Of a stretch of DNA of 64,000 nt, positions 24,481 to 37,639 are shown piece after piece. The notes below the pieces were generated by a model. The model was given only the letters and a program-made list of their open reading frames with translations. It was not told the origin of the DNA and did no database searches. The stretch lies in assembly GCA_017871115.1 (NCBI GenBank), contig JAFCIZ010000007.1:1922001-1986000 (forward strand), in the 5' to 3' direction. A program made the translations under genes and the position numbers. Positions within the stretch are counted from its first letter, which is position 1, and each line of letters begins with the position of its first letter. The DNA comes from Cunninghamella blakesleeana. Taxonomy: Eukaryota > Mucoromycota > Mucoromycetes > Mucorales > Cunninghamellaceae.

Positions 24481-24970
24481 ATGTGGCGAAAACGGCTTTT
24501 TGAACAGCTTAGTAATGATTATAATGCCAATCCAGATTCAGCAACAAAACGATTAAAACAGGCCAAGGGTTTACCTTGTCCTAACTGTAATTTACCCTTA
24601 GTAAATTCTATCATAATTGATAGTACTATAGGATTAAAATGTCAATTCTGTTTAATTACTATCCCACTTTTCAATAATCCGGATTTACCACCTCAAAAAA
24701 TAGTTGATATGGTCAACTTGGCACAACAACAACACGAGTAAGTTAAATAATAATAATAATAATAATAATAATGGACCTAATTGTCAAAAACATTTAAAAC
24801 TCACAGATTTATTTATTTCACTTATGAAATCATTTCTACTTATTTATATTAGAAAATGTGCAAGTAATAATAAATCCATTCTTGAAACATCAACTTTAGG
24901 TATACCAAATGGTGATGAATTTTTAGTTTGGAAGTGTCTATATTGTGGTGAATTTGAAATACTATTATAA
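24481..24970 (+). CDS. Small protein with three CxxC pairs (zinc-ribbon-like), unknown function
   Basis: Two exons, 24481-24737 and 24853-24970, join at GA|A (donor GTAAGT, acceptor TTAG) to give 124 residues. The N-terminus is MWRKRLFEQLSNDYNAN followed by a basic stretch (TKRLKQAKG). Then come CPNC and CQFC about 20 residues apart, consistent with one zinc site. A further CxxC (KCLYC) lies near the C-terminus and could pair with an upstream Cys (EKCAS). The last residues are GEFEILL. Length and CxxC spacing recall small zinc-ribbon adaptor or nuclear proteins, but I do not recognise the family and assign no function. Evidence that it is real: the intron restores a frame with conserved-looking Cys pairs, and complexity is much higher than in the surrounding sequence. 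Confidence 0.65.
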
Positions 24971-25329
24971 GTATATCCATTTTTTTTTGTTGTATTTTAT
25001 CTATTTGTATTTTTATATTGTATATACATGTTAATATTAGATTATGTATTATTACTATTACTATTACTATTATTTTATAAATAATAAACAATTAATAAAC
25101 ATAAACAATAAATATATTATGGACTGATAAATAATAAAAAAAAACTTTATTAAATTTATAAATATGTAATAATAAAAATAAAATAAAGGAAATATAAAGG
25201 AAAAAAAGAGAAAAATTCACACTACAAAGAAAAAAAGGAAAAGAAAAAATATTATATAGAATTTTTATGATTTGTATATTATGATGAGGATGATAATGAG
25301 AATAATGATAAGGATATCGATTCTTCTTT
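24971..25329. other. Convergent 3' flanks
   Basis: A/T-rich, with ATT/ACT trinucleotide repeats around 25046-25078. No gene seen; both neighbours end here. Confidence 0.5.
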
Positions 25330-27823
25330 TCACCATTTATGGCCACCACTATTAGGAACTGAACCATTAAAACTCTCACTCATTACACCGTCATTGGCAG
25401 GATTGTAAGTAAACCCAGCAAATTGCTCTTGCATTGTTTTAGATATATGAGATTCGTCAACCATGGATTCTAAAGGTGCTTCGGAAGTAAATTCATCATC
25501 AAAGTTGGTTGTATCATATGCATTTTCTACTAATGGTTTAAATGGTGGTTGTACTTTTTTTTGCATTAATTTACGCCAATCAATACTTGCAAAAAAGGGA
25601 TGGCTTTTAATTACTTCGGGTCCGTTATGTCCTAAACGTTGATTAGGGTCTCGTGTTAATAACTAAAAAGAAGGAATTAGAAAACAGTAAATAAGTGATA
25701 TTAATATAAATTAATTATCATATACATGTCTATTCATTAAACCCATTTCCAACTTACTCCAGTTAATAAATCTTGAGCTTCAGAAGAGACATTATCAGGG
25801 AACCGCAATTCATCTTGTAAAATTTTGCGATACATTTCATTTGTATTTTCATCATAAAATGGAGGAAGCCCTGTAAGCATTTCATAAAGAAGAACACCTA
25901 AAGTCCACCAATCCACATTTTTGGTATAGCCTTGACCGAGTAACAACTCGGGAGCCAAGTATTCAGGAGTACCGCAGAAAGTATTTGTACGTTCTTTTTC
26001 TGTCATATTCAATTTACATAACCCAAAATCACATAATGCAATATGTCCATTATAATCGATTAAAATATTTTCTGGCTTTAAATCCCTATTAAAAAATGAA
26101 TAAATTAAAAAATCAATTATATTATTATATTATATAAATATAGATATTGATAATATTATATATATATACCTATAAACTACATTAAATCCATGTAAACATT
26201 CCAATGCACATAACAATTCAGCTGTATAAAATCTTGATCTTTCTTCGCTAAATCTACCTTCTAATTGTAAATGATGGAATAATTCTCCACCATTAATAAA
26301 AGCAAGTACCAAGTATAATTTATCGGGACTTTGGAAAGCAAATTTTAAAGGAACAATAAATGGATTTCTAACTTTTGCCAATACTGTCTTTTCTGCCATT
26401 GTATGTGTTACTTCAGACCGAGAAATAATGCGTGATTTGCGTAATACCTTCATAGCATAAATTCGATTTGTATCCTTTTTACGAACTACATATACCTATA
26501 TTTATATATAAAGAAAAGATAAAAATAAAAACAAAAAAAAACACACATGATATCTATTATTATCTATTATCCTTATATAGTGTCTTTTTTTTCTTTTTAT
26601 AAAAAAAATAAACTTTTTCTTTTTATTTTAGAAATATTCTCCCCCTTACCTTTCCAAAGGAACCTCGACCAATAACACGCAAAAGATCAAATGAATCAAA
26701 AGCAATAGGTTGACTTTGCTATTATTATAAAATAAAATAAGAGATGAGTATTAATAAAAGATATCAATCCTAACCATAATATATCTATCCATCTTTTTTA
26801 TATATCTATTTTTTATTTTTATCTATATTTTTATTATATTTTACCTGTTGTGGTTTATAACATAACTGTATATGCATAGCCCCAGTTCCGCCAGTAATAT
26901 TCAACATTTGATCCTCTAATTTAGTAGATTCAAAATTAGGTTGTACTTTAACCGCCCCAAGGAAATAATCATTATTTGTATTAGCTGGTTTAACATTTGG
27001 AGTGGATGATGGTGGAGGACGTAAATAAATAGAAATAGAAACATCCGAATTACGTGAGACATCACTATATATATATACATAATCAAGGAGGTTTTAATAT
27101 GAAATAAAGTCAGTTAGTTAGTTGGTTAGTTTGTTAGTTAAAAAATAAAATAAGGGGATAATATATAAAAATGGACATTTTTATTTTTATTTTTTTCAGG
27201 AGTATTTTGAATAACTTACAAATTTGCACGATATTGATAAATAGGATTATTAGTGTCACCACCAAGAGCATCTATGAGAATTTCATTCTTATCGAATTCT
27301 AAAACAACATAAGGCAACCACCAGTTTTGCTTACGATTAAACGAATCTCTATTACTACGAGGTTGAACAGGTTGAAGATGACTAGGTGGTGCTGGTACAC
27401 CAGGAGGTAAAGAGATGCCTCGAGCTTCGCATACACGAATTAATAATACACCAGATTTTGGTTCACTTGTAATAGTATTGGAGGTGGTAGTAGATGAAGA
27501 GGATTGAGTACTTAAAGAAGCTGTTACTTCGGGTGAAGGTGTGGCAACAGGTACGTCTTTGTTTTCTATTTGAAAAGAATAAAAGGCAATAATAAAAATA
27601 CAGAATACACAAAAAAAAAAGATTATATCAAAAGTAAAAGAAAAAGAAGAAAAAACAGTAATAAAAAAAAGGGTCTAATTAATATTTGCTCTACCTCCAT
27701 TTATCTTTATCGCTCTTTATATTTATATATCAATTATTGGTTTATTTTGTAAGCAATCTTATGATTGTAACTATTATTATATTAATATAACTTACTTTTG
27801 CCAGGTAATTTCCAAGAACTCAT
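25330..27823 (-). CDS. YPK1: AGC protein kinase, Ypk1/Gad8 (SGK-like) type with N-terminal C2-like region
   Basis: Predicted Ser/Thr kinase downstream of TORC2 and PDK1, controlling membrane lipids and stress. Seven exons: 27823-27796, 27565-27220, 27064-26845, 26718-26650, 26495-26170, 26085-25758, 25662-25330; 549 residues. The N-terminal region (about 30-190) resembles the C2-like region of fungal Ypk/Gad8 kinases (SGVLLIRVCEARGISLPPG ... YVVLEFDKNEILIDA). The kinase domain has IGRGSFGKVY (Gly loop), YAMKVLRK (catalytic Lys), YRDLKPEN, CDFGLCK and the activation loop TNTFCGTPEYLAPELL with its PDK1-type Thr. KNVDWWTLGVLLYEMLTG and LLTRDPNQRLG follow. The tail ends with the hydrophobic motif FAGFTYN and nearby Ser-rich turn motif. 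All key catalytic residues are present. Closest to Ypk1 rather than Sch9 or PKA by the DENTNEMYRKIL and GFTYN blocks. An exact GCGCTGTTTAAA element lies 114 bp upstream. Confidence 0.92.
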
Positions 27824-28231
27824 TATTATTGTTATTGTTTTTGTTTTCTAATCTAAATAGGAATAGAAAAGGGGAAGAGAAAAAAAAAGAGAAGAAAAGC
27901 GAAAAAAAAAAAGTGAAATAAAATAAATGAATTATTTTTAAACAGCGCTATTTTTTTGACCCTGTGTTACTTATTTAATTTTTTTTTACTATTTTTAAAA
28001 AAAGTCCATTATGATTTGTGTATATGCTTTAATTGCCTTTCATTACATATATATATTTATGTTCATACATAAAATATTATTAAATTTAATTGATTAATAA
28101 AAATAAGATTGTATAAAATACTATTTATTCTAGAAGTTTATTTTTTATAAATTGTAAAAAAATAAAATAAAATGATATATCACCATTATCTAAAATATAC
28201 ATATATACATATATTTATCCGTCCATTATAT
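27824..28231. promoter_or_regulatory. YPK1 promoter with GCGCTGTTTAAA; URM1 3' flank
   Basis: The minus strand carries GCGCTGTTTAAA at 27948-27937, 114 bp upstream of the YPK1 start. The rest is purine-rich (27860-27915) or A/T-rich. No gene seen. Confidence 0.45.
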
Positions 28232-28816
28232 TTATCCTCCATGTAATGTACTAATGAATACAATATTATCCTTATCATTAAGTTCATATTCAAGTTCATC
28301 ACAAAGTTCCCAATCTACATCATTAATCAATACTAAAATACCAGGTCGACTATATTTTAATATAATACAAAATATATTTATAAAATTAATTGATGTTGCT
28401 CTTATTTTTTTTTCCACGCTCAATAAGGTATTTCTTATTTTTTTATACTATAATTATTATTCTTACTATTAATATTATTATTACTATTATTTATTTATTA
28501 TTTATTTATTTATTATTATTACTTGTCATTGCTAAACTTACACAGTATCTTTATCTACAAATAAATCCTTTTTTTCAGTCATCATATTATCACGAATATA
28601 AAATATCAAATCTTGTAAATCGGTTGGTTTGGTAATGTCCTTTGGTGATTGTTTAGGAATAGTTATAGTATGTTTACGTTCGTTATTGAAAAGTAACTCC
28701 ATTCCTCCACTATTTTATTAATAAATTGATTTAAAAAAAAAAAGAATAAAATGTATAAAATATTGCTTAATATAATAATATTACCTAAATTCTACATTTA
28801 TATTGAGATCTGCCAT
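28232..28816 (-). CDS. URM1: Ubiquitin-related modifier 1 (Urm1)
   Basis: Sulfur carrier for 2-thiolation of tRNA wobble uridine and a ubiquitin-like protein modifier, activated by Uba4. Three exons, 28816-28785, 28709-28542 and 28349-28232; 105 residues, the normal family length. Both introns are GT-AG and the joins (AG|T and GT|T) keep the frame. The sequence shows [13 protein letters not shown], then [31 protein letters not shown] and the C-terminal block [12 protein letters not shown]. The essential terminal Gly-Gly is the last two codons, so no processing is needed. Identification is very firm. It lies about 400 bp upstream of YPK1 on the same strand but the two are separate genes. Confidence 0.97.
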
Positions 28817-29149
28817 ATTGTACGATTTTTTTCTTCGTGTTATTATTTATTTAGTTTTAAAAGAAAAAGAGAAAGAAAAAAACTTTTTCTTTTCATTTTT
28901 TGAAGAAATTTAAGCCCCGCTGTTTTTTTTAATGCTTAAATAAGGTTTAAATTGTATTTTATTAGCAAAAACCATATAAAATAAATAAATATATAAGCTA
29001 TCTATTTCTGAAAGTTTTTTTCTTTTATTTATTTTGTAACTATTCTTCATATAAATTATCATTATTTTTTATGATTATTATTTTTTGCTCAATATATATT
29101 TTTATATTTTAAATTATAGGTCAACATTCAGCATTATTCTGTGAAAATT
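28817..29149. promoter_or_regulatory. URM1 promoter region
   Basis: GC-containing patch GCCCCGCTG (28914-28922) about 100 bp upstream of URM1, in otherwise A/T-rich DNA. It resembles part of the GCGCTGTTTAAA element seen elsewhere. Confidence 0.35.
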
Positions 29150-29690
29150 TACCCACAATAGAGAATAATAATATAATTGAACTGTTAAAATATCAAGACA
29201 AATGAATTATTTTCTGCAGAACTAAATATATATAAGCTGAATATGTTTTTTTTAAATAAACCGGTTGATATTTTTGACTATTTTATAGAATTTAATCTAC
29301 GTAAAGGAGCAATGGTATTTTGAACATTTTAAAAAATCAAGACGATTTGTTGATTATTTATGAAAATAAGGATATTTAATCTGAGTAAGTTTTATTTAAT
29401 TTAACTAGTTAATATTCAAGCCTGTTTTACAAAAACTAAATCTACATGTGGAGGAAAACGGTGATATTATTTATTTGTTAAAATCTCAAGTCCATTGGTT
29501 TTTATCCATGGAGAAATGTAGGTGTATAGACTGAAGGTGGAGCTTCAAATAATTTCGTAAATATCCATGAGTATATTTTGAAACTTTACCTACATGTATA
29601 AAGTGAGCATATTGTCGATATGCTATAATTTTACACTAATTGATCTATTTCTATGAGGTTATATGGACACTAAAAGTTCCATAGCAACAT
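29150..29690 (+). repeat. Decayed ~147-bp tandem repeats, ELLKYQ family, four plus-strand copies
   Basis: Four successive units start near 29150, 29297, 29445 and 29593. Unit 1 translates as LPTIENNNIIELLKYQDK. Unit 3 gives HVEENGDIIYLLKSQVHW. Units 2 and 4 show the same nucleotide pattern with stops (GGAGCAATGGTATTTTGAAC; AAAGTGAGCATATTGTCG). The spacing of about 147-148 bp equals about 49 codons, which suggests ancestral coding repeats. No copy is open across its full length. Related copies lie at 7700-8100 and 49385-49790. Confidence 0.6.
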
Positions 29691-30862
29691 TAATTGCCAT
29701 ATATATCGAATATGATTTAAGCCATATATCATCTATTTTCCTGAATATGTAATATATATGTTTGAAAACTTTTACTGTAAATAAAGTAAGGACATATAAA
29801 TACACACAATTACATGCTTAATAAGAAGAAGAAAAATATATTAACCTACTGTTATTACTTCTTTATTTTTAATTAATCATATATAGTAAATTTCCAAAAT
29901 AACAAAATACTATATGTTGACTACAAAAAATGAATGATAGAACTTGAGAATGAACATGACAATAATCAAATACTCAAATGAATATAAAGCAGCAAAAATA
30001 ATGAGTGTAACCTGATGGAATAGCATTATCATGTTGATTTTTATATTTGGATTAAAAGCAAACTAAATTAATAATAACATTTGGATAGCCTACGATTTGG
30101 AATGGTAGTTCAGGTATATACATATTTTTTATATTATTGTTATTAAATGAGAACTTACATAGAAATTGCTATGGAAAATAATGAAGGTAATCAAGTATTT
30201 CTTTTTTTCTTTTCAAAATTAAGTTTATATTTCTTTTTTATCTATTTTTTCCAAATAAAAGTGGTTATTAATTATAGCACCTATATATTATTTTTTCTTA
30301 AACTTAATCCATGCGATAATAAACAAAAAAAAAAAAAAATTCCAGTAAATCAATTTCTTTTAAGTACCATCTAATTTATTTATCTAATAAAATTGATTAA
30401 AATACTTCTTTATGCACTTGAACCATTTAAGCTTTCCTATACATATACAAATAGTACCTAGTTAAAAAATATAAGAGGTATGTATAAATTTCCTTTTATA
30501 GGTTCTAAAAAGTCCTCATTGTATATGTGCTGTACCACCTAAACTGAAAACACTGGCGATTGAACCATATATGTCATATTGTTTTTATATATAATGTTTT
30601 TTTTTCTAAAAAAAAAAAAAAAAAGCAATATGGATTTTGAAAAATAGTAATATCTATCTAAGTTTCGATACTAATCAATGGCCAAATTTCTATTTTTTAA
30701 TACACGTATAAAATATAGTGATGATCAACAGAAAAAAAAATATAAAATGCCGATGTTTTTGCATGTTCTAAATTTGGTAAAAGACTAATTTTTTGTCGGT
30801 GGTTTCTGATTTTCTTTCTTTTTTCTCTCTTTATTTTTTTCTTTCTCTCTCTTTATTCTTTA
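29691..30862. promoter_or_regulatory. Gene-poor region and formin 5' flank
   Basis: A/T-rich. The last 70 bp before the formin start are a pyrimidine tract (TTTCTTTCTTTTTTCTCTC type), a common fungal core-promoter feature. An A16-like run lies at about 30609-30625. No gene seen. Confidence 0.4.
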
Positions 30863-33800
30863 ATGGATTTATTTTCCAATATTGGAGGAAGAAATAAAAA
30901 GAAAGCAACACCAAGCAAATCAGTTCAGTCACAGTATACTTCTGCTCAAAAGCAATCGAATACTAAAAGTAATCAATCACGTATAAAATCAAATAATACA
31001 ACTACAGCACAGCACTTTTATAATGTTGGTTCAACTACAAGTACTACAAATTCTTGGGCAACCTATGGTATAATATAACATTATTGATATTATTTTTAAA
31101 GCCACTATCATATAACATAATTGTTAATTAAAATGCTCTTTTATTATCATTACTTTATATACTGATAGCTGATTCTTCTTTAAGAAGTAATCCCTCCATG
31201 AATGAACAACTTTCAATTGGCTTCAATGAAGGAAGTCCACGTCCAACTGACCAAGAAATAGAAACACTTTTTGAAGAAGCTGCTGTAAAAAAATAAATAA
31301 ATAAAACATAATAAAGACTATATAATGAATTATGTTATTAATATGATCACTTTTTTATTTTTGCATTTCTTTATTTTATTATTAATTCGGTAGTCAAGGT
31401 TGAATTTGAATCTTAGTGATGCTGGACTACGTGACCTTTCTATGGATAAAAAATGGTGGATTCTTTGTAATGAAAACCAATTAACAAAAATTGGGTCAAT
31501 TACCAGTAATACTAATAAAAAACAATCAACTAGTAAACTTAACTATCGTTCAATGGCTCGAAGTAATATTAAAAATCACAATGACCATCATCAACTAATG
31601 CAGCAGCATTCACAGCAGCAGCAATTAGAACAACATCAAAATAAACAAAAAAGTACAGGATATCAAACAAGTGATATCAGTTCACCTATTTATTACATCA
31701 ACTTATTTCGTCATAAAGAAAAAAAGGATATATCAGTAAAATTAGTTAGTGAACTTGTCGTAAAACTACGGACAATGCCACTTAGGTAATACATACATTT
31801 ATACACTACAATATATTTTTAGTTAACTTGTTTAACGCATGATGAGTTCATACCCTTTATTAATAATTAATATTTTTAATATATTCTTAATCTATTATAT
31901 TTTATGATTAGTTGGGTACGCCAATTTATTGAATATAAAGGAATGCAAATCATTACATCTGAATTGAAAAACATTAACCATAGGCAAAGCAGGTAATACA
32001 TATATGATCAGTGATTATGAATTTTAATTTTAATAGAATAAAAAAAAATACTAAAAAAAATTTTTTTTTTAATTCCAATTATTGATGACAGGACTCAACA
32101 TGATTACCAACTAGAACTAGAAATAATAAAATGCTTACGTTCGCTTTTTAACAATGTGGTAACTATATCATTTTACTTTAAAAAAATCATTTAATTAATA
32201 ATAATAATAAAAATAATAATAATAAAAATCATATTTTTTTAATCTACCTTTTCAAAAAAAAATTTAGCATGGCATTAAAGAAGTATTGAGTGATCCATCT
32301 TGTATCGATACATTGATTCATTCATTATTATCACCTTTCTTACCGGCCCGACGTATGGTTTGTGATACATTGACTTTCATATGCTATTGTGAACAACCCA
32401 CAGGGCATTCAAAAGTATTACATGGTATGGATATGTTGAAACAAAATAATGGCCATGCTTTCAGGTTTTATGGTTGGTTACAGTCCTTTCAAAAGATGCT
32501 ACAAGGACGAGGAAAAATGGGATCGATGGTTGGAGCAAGCCAAGAATTTCGACAAATGGGAATGTCTGGCAATTTAGAAATACAAATGACAGAATATGCT
32601 GTAAGTTTAAGAAATATGATGATACATAACAATGGTCCATATTTTTAATATATATATGTATGTAACAAATTAAAATACAATACGTATAATTAACCAAAAT
32701 ATCTATTTTTATTTTAATTTAATAGCTTGCCAATATATTATTAATAGGTGCTATAGTGGATCCTGATACAGTTGTGGATAAAGATGTTCGTATCTCATTA
32801 AGAAACCAGCTTTATCAAAGCGGATTATCAGATATTTTGGACAATTTAAGTGAACTTGATAATGAATTTATAAATAGAAAAATTGATGAATTTCGCGAAT
32901 TGGATGAACGTGATACAAATTCTCTTTATGGTGATTCAGTACTAAACGACGCTCATGAACCTTTAGGGTTGATCGAAGCTATTATACCAAATATTCTGGG
33001 GACACCAGCATATAACTTTTTACAAAACATTCTACAGCACTTATTACTCATACAATATGATACAGAAACAAGGTATGCTAAAAAAAACTAGTTAGTAAAC
33101 GAATTTATAATGATTAATTAAAATTAATAATAATTTATATATTCATCTACTTTTATTAATATATACATATATAGAAATCGATACTATCAACTTATTGACA
33201 CTTTAATTACTCAAGTTGTATTGGATCGTAAAGGCATTCCAGAAGATTTTACAGAAGCTTATGGTATTTCAGTTGGACATTTATTATCAAAATTTGCAGA
33301 TGAAGATGAATTAGAACAAGCACTAAAAGATATGTATGATGAACGGGAAAGGGCAGACCAAGCTATTAAACGGGAGGCTGAATTGAGGCTATTAGTCAAT
33401 AGAAAAGCGGATGGATTAGTAGGTGAACTTCGAGCTTCCAATCAATCATTAGAACGAAGTGTTCATATCGCCAATCAAACAAATGCTGTTTTACAACAAA
33501 GGTTAGAGGATTTAGAAATAGAGCATCAACATACTTTAGAAACAATGGACGCACAAATCAAACGTCTTTATGAAACTGTACGTATACTTACTGGAAATTC
33601 ATTAGAAAAGCATACATATAATAATAAAAAATTAGTGCATCGTGGTGGAGGTCGTATGTCAAAAAATCGTGGACAGAAGATTGATCCAAATATTAAAACT
33701 TGGAACGTCATAGATTCGAGGGTAATCATGCGAATGATAAGAAAAAATAGAAATAAAAATAAGTATAGAGATAAAGTAAAATATTAACAAGTCATTTTAT

Positions 33801-36780
33801 TATTATTATTATTATTGGTTCGTTCATATATTTATATATAGGATTCAAATGCAAATCTCAAAAAACAAAATAGTATGACCGATTTAAAACAATCATTAAA
33901 AAGCAAATTAGGTGCACATTTGCCTTCGTTAGTTAGACAAGGCTCTACTAAATTTGGAAAAGGGTTTAAATCTCAAAGCAGTACTGATTCATTATCAAAA
34001 TTAAACGATTGTGTCCCAAAAATATCACCTTATCACATCAATGAACCCATAGATCAAATGAATGAAATTAACCCTGAAGCTACAAAATCAGAACCACTTC
34101 TTTCTTCTATAAAAAATAAATCTCAACAAAATTTAATCTCTTCTGTAAATTATCTATCGCAATCTCCTACTCTTTTACCTACTGATACATCGAATAATAA
34201 TAACAATAACAATAATGCAGATTCAAATATTTCTACTCCGGGTAAGATGAAATATAAACAGCATATGATAAAATATTTAATATGTATAGTAATTTATTTT
34301 ATTTAATTATTTTTTATTTTTTATTTTTTATTTATTTATTTTGCATTAGCATTAGATGAAAATAGCGCTTCAACTTTATCTCTTTCGACCAAAAATGAAT
34401 CAATTGATATCTTACCACCACCACCTCCTCCACCTCCTCCTCCTCCGCTAATGGCGGATAATTCATTTAATACCCCTCCTCCTCCTCCTCCTCCACCACC
34501 ACCACCACCACCACCACCTATGACGAGTGGATCGGTAAATATTCCTCCACCGCCTCCACCTCCTCCACCCCCATTATCAAATGGTATTAATGGTGCTCCT
34601 CCACCTCCTCCACCTCCTCCTCCATTGACTAATGGTGCTCCTCCACCACCACCCCCTCCAGGTACATCTTCGGCTCCGGCTGTTACAACAAATGTTAATC
34701 CATTTGGGAATACAGGTAGAAAATCAAGTTCCTATCAAGCAAAACAAAAATTAAAATATGTAGAATGGGAGAAAATGAATTTAATGAATATTAAACACAC
34801 TGTATGGAACCATCCTGATAAATCAGCTATATCTACTATCACGGCCTCTTCAAATCTATTAGATAATGAAAGTATGAAAAAAGAATCTATATCAGATACA
34901 ACCTTTTTTGAAAAGTCACTAGAATATAAATTAGCGGATGCTGGTGTGTTTGATGCTATTGAAAAGACGTTTGCTCAAAAACCAGTTGCTGAAATTAAAA
35001 AACCAAGGAAAAAAGAGCAAGCTTATATCATTGACTCCAAGAGAGCTTATACTTTAAGTAAGTTGAATAAATTATTTTTATTTCTTTTATACATATATAT
35101 AAGTATATATATATATGCCTGTATTCAGTTATTCATTTACTTATTTGCTTATTTATTTATTTTTGTTTTATTTTATTTATTTTTAAAAAAAATAGGTATA
35201 TTTTTAACGAGTAACAGTAAAAAACTTCCAATTGATACCTTCAAGTCTCAGTTTTTGAAACTAGACAATAATTTCAATGATGAACAACTTTTATCAACCT
35301 TATTAACACATATACCTACAAAAGAGGATACAGAAAAACTGACATTATTTACCAAATCATCCAACCAAGATTTATCATCATTATCTCTTCCAGATCAATT
35401 TTCATTAGAGGTAAACATATGCAATGGATTAAAATTAATAGAATAATTACAATAAATATAATAATAATAATAATAAATATAATATAAATGTTCAGCCATT
35501 TTTAATAGATCAAAAATATTTATTTTAAATATTTAGGTTATATCCATTCCCAAATACAGAGAGCGACTGATTTGTATGCTATTCAAGGTATCTTTTGAGG
35601 AAAAATATAATCAACTAAATCAACAGATGAATGCAGTGTTAAATGCATCTGAAAGTATTTGTAAAGCAAATAATTTTAAAGAACTATTACAGGTAAGAAT
35701 TATTTTATAACAGCATTTTTTTGTAAAATATATACTATTAATAAAAATAAAAATTGGGTTTGTTAATAAAATATTATTATATATAGTTGATTCTTTTACT
35801 TGGCAACTTTCTAAATGGCAATACTTTTCGTGGTGGAGCATTTGGCATAAGAATTGGTAGTATTAACAAGGTAAAATAAAAAAAAATCTATAAAGTAATA
35901 TATTAATAAGCAATATAGAAGCCATGATAATGACTACCTTTATATTATTTTTAAAATCTTAATACATCTCTATTTTTATTTTATTATGCTAGCTGGTAGA
36001 TACAAAAGGGACTACAAATTCTACAACATTGTTGCATTTTTTGACAGATACAGTAGAAAAAAACTTTCCTACCATTGGTAACTTTGTTGAAGAATTGAAC
36101 GATTGCAGGGATGCATCTAAAAGTAAGTAAAGAATATATATGTTCATAAACAACAATATTTTTTCAAAAAAAACTATATTAATTTGTTTTATATTTTTTT
36201 ATTTCTTTTTCATTTTATTAATATATTTATAGTATCCTTTGTAGAATTAAATAAAGAATATCAGGAAATGTCTGAAAGCATCTCATTATTAGAAAAAGAA
36301 TTAGAAGAACTCACTAATAATGCTGAAGATAACAATGAGCAACATTCAGAAAATGATCTCTTTATACCCATAATGACATCTTTCCTTCGCCAAACTAAAG
36401 AAAAATACAACAAATTAAATAATTTACATAAAGAAACAGTATTAAAATTTCAAGAAGCCACTAAATATTATGGAGAAGATCCAAATAAAATGTCACCCGA
36501 TGAATTTTTCAGTATATTCAAAACCTTCGTAATAAGTTGGGAAGTAAGTAATCGTATCTATATTAGTAATATTAAAATGAAAAGTATAATAATATTTAAC
36601 ATATAATATATTTACTTTTGATTTATGATTTTTTTAGAAATGCTCACATGAAAATAGGTTAGCTAAACAAAAACGAGAACGTTTAGAGTTACAGAGACAA
36701 CGAGAATCAGATAAAAGACATAGACAGCAAAAATACAATATGATTAAACCTTCCAAAGGTGTTGACATCAGCAAGTGTAA

Positions 36781-36818
<38 letters not shown>

Positions 36819-37359
36819 AAAAATATGATGTAATATAATATATATAAATATGGTATTAATGAAATAAAATATTGATTATTTTTTATTTTTAGATTCAGGT
36901 GAAAGGGATATTGATAATGAAAAGGAAATTATGGATCGCTTAATGCAAAAATTACGATCAGATAATTTGGAAGGGAAAGTCAAAAGACGAAATACACAAA
37001 GACAAAATGATCAACAGCAGCACCATCAACATAATGGTTCTGTTAATTCAAAAAATACAACTATAACTACCACCGCAGCAACAAGCATATTGCATATGGA
37101 TCCAGTATCAATTCAAGCACGCCAAATGTTAGAATCAATTCAAAATGATAATGAAAGCAATGATTATGAAAATGAAAATAGTACTGATGATGATGATGAA
37201 TTTGAAGATTTAGAAGACAATAATAATAACAAAAAAACAACCAATCATAATATTTCTACCCCTTCTATGAAATATTCAACAAGGAAATCTAAAGTTAAAA
37301 GAAGTAAAAAAAGATTAGGTTTAGAACGCTCAGTGCAAATGAAAAGGAAAAAAAATTAA
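30863..37359 (+). CDS. Diaphanous-related formin (GBD/FH3-FH1-FH2-DAD)
   Basis: Nucleates and elongates unbranched actin filaments for polarised growth and septation, normally under Rho GTPase control. Seventeen exons: 30863-31067, 31169-31284, 31394-31785, 31912-31992, 32092-32158, 32268-32600, 32726-33072, 33175-33721, 33842-34241, 34350-35057, 35196-35410, 35537-35692, 35787-35870, 35993-36122, 36233-36543, 36638-36776, 36893-37359. The model totals 1565 residues. The GTPase-binding region includes EIETLFEEAA and LRDLSMDKKWWILCNENQL. The FH3/armadillo part includes LIHSLLSPFLPARRMVCDTL and a coiled coil (LEQALKDMYDERERADQAI). FH1 has four poly-Pro runs (34418-34660). FH2 begins at KLKYVEWEKMN and carries IDSKRAYTLSIFLTS and LGNFLN...FRGGAFGIRI. 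A DAD-like tail, EKEIMDRLMQKLRSDNLEGK plus basic residues, implies autoinhibition. Resembles fungal Bni1/SepA/For3. Identification is firm. Confidence 0.95.
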
Positions 37360-37386
37360 AATCATTGGTTGGTTCTTGTGGTTTCG

Positions 37387-37398
37387 GCGCTGTTTAAA
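37387..37398 (+). promoter_or_regulatory. Putative promoter element GCGCTGTTTAAA
   Basis: Exact 12-mer shared with 22866-22877 and 27937-27948. It lies 28 bp after the formin stop and 242 bp before the start of the RING E3 gene, so it probably belongs to the latter. Function is inferred from recurrence only. Confidence 0.4.
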
Positions 37399-37639
37399 TT
37401 ATTTTATATATTTTCATTTTTTAACCTTGATTTAATTTTTCCCTTTCCCTTTTTATTTTTTTCCCTCTCTTGTAAATATTTTCTATTTCTATATATATAT
37501 TTTTATTATTTATCCTACTACTACCATTATTATTATTATTATTATAATACACACAATTGCTTAATTTCAATCTAATATAATAAACAAATAAATTAAAAAA
37601 AAAGAACTATACTTACATATAAAAAAAAGAATAATAACA

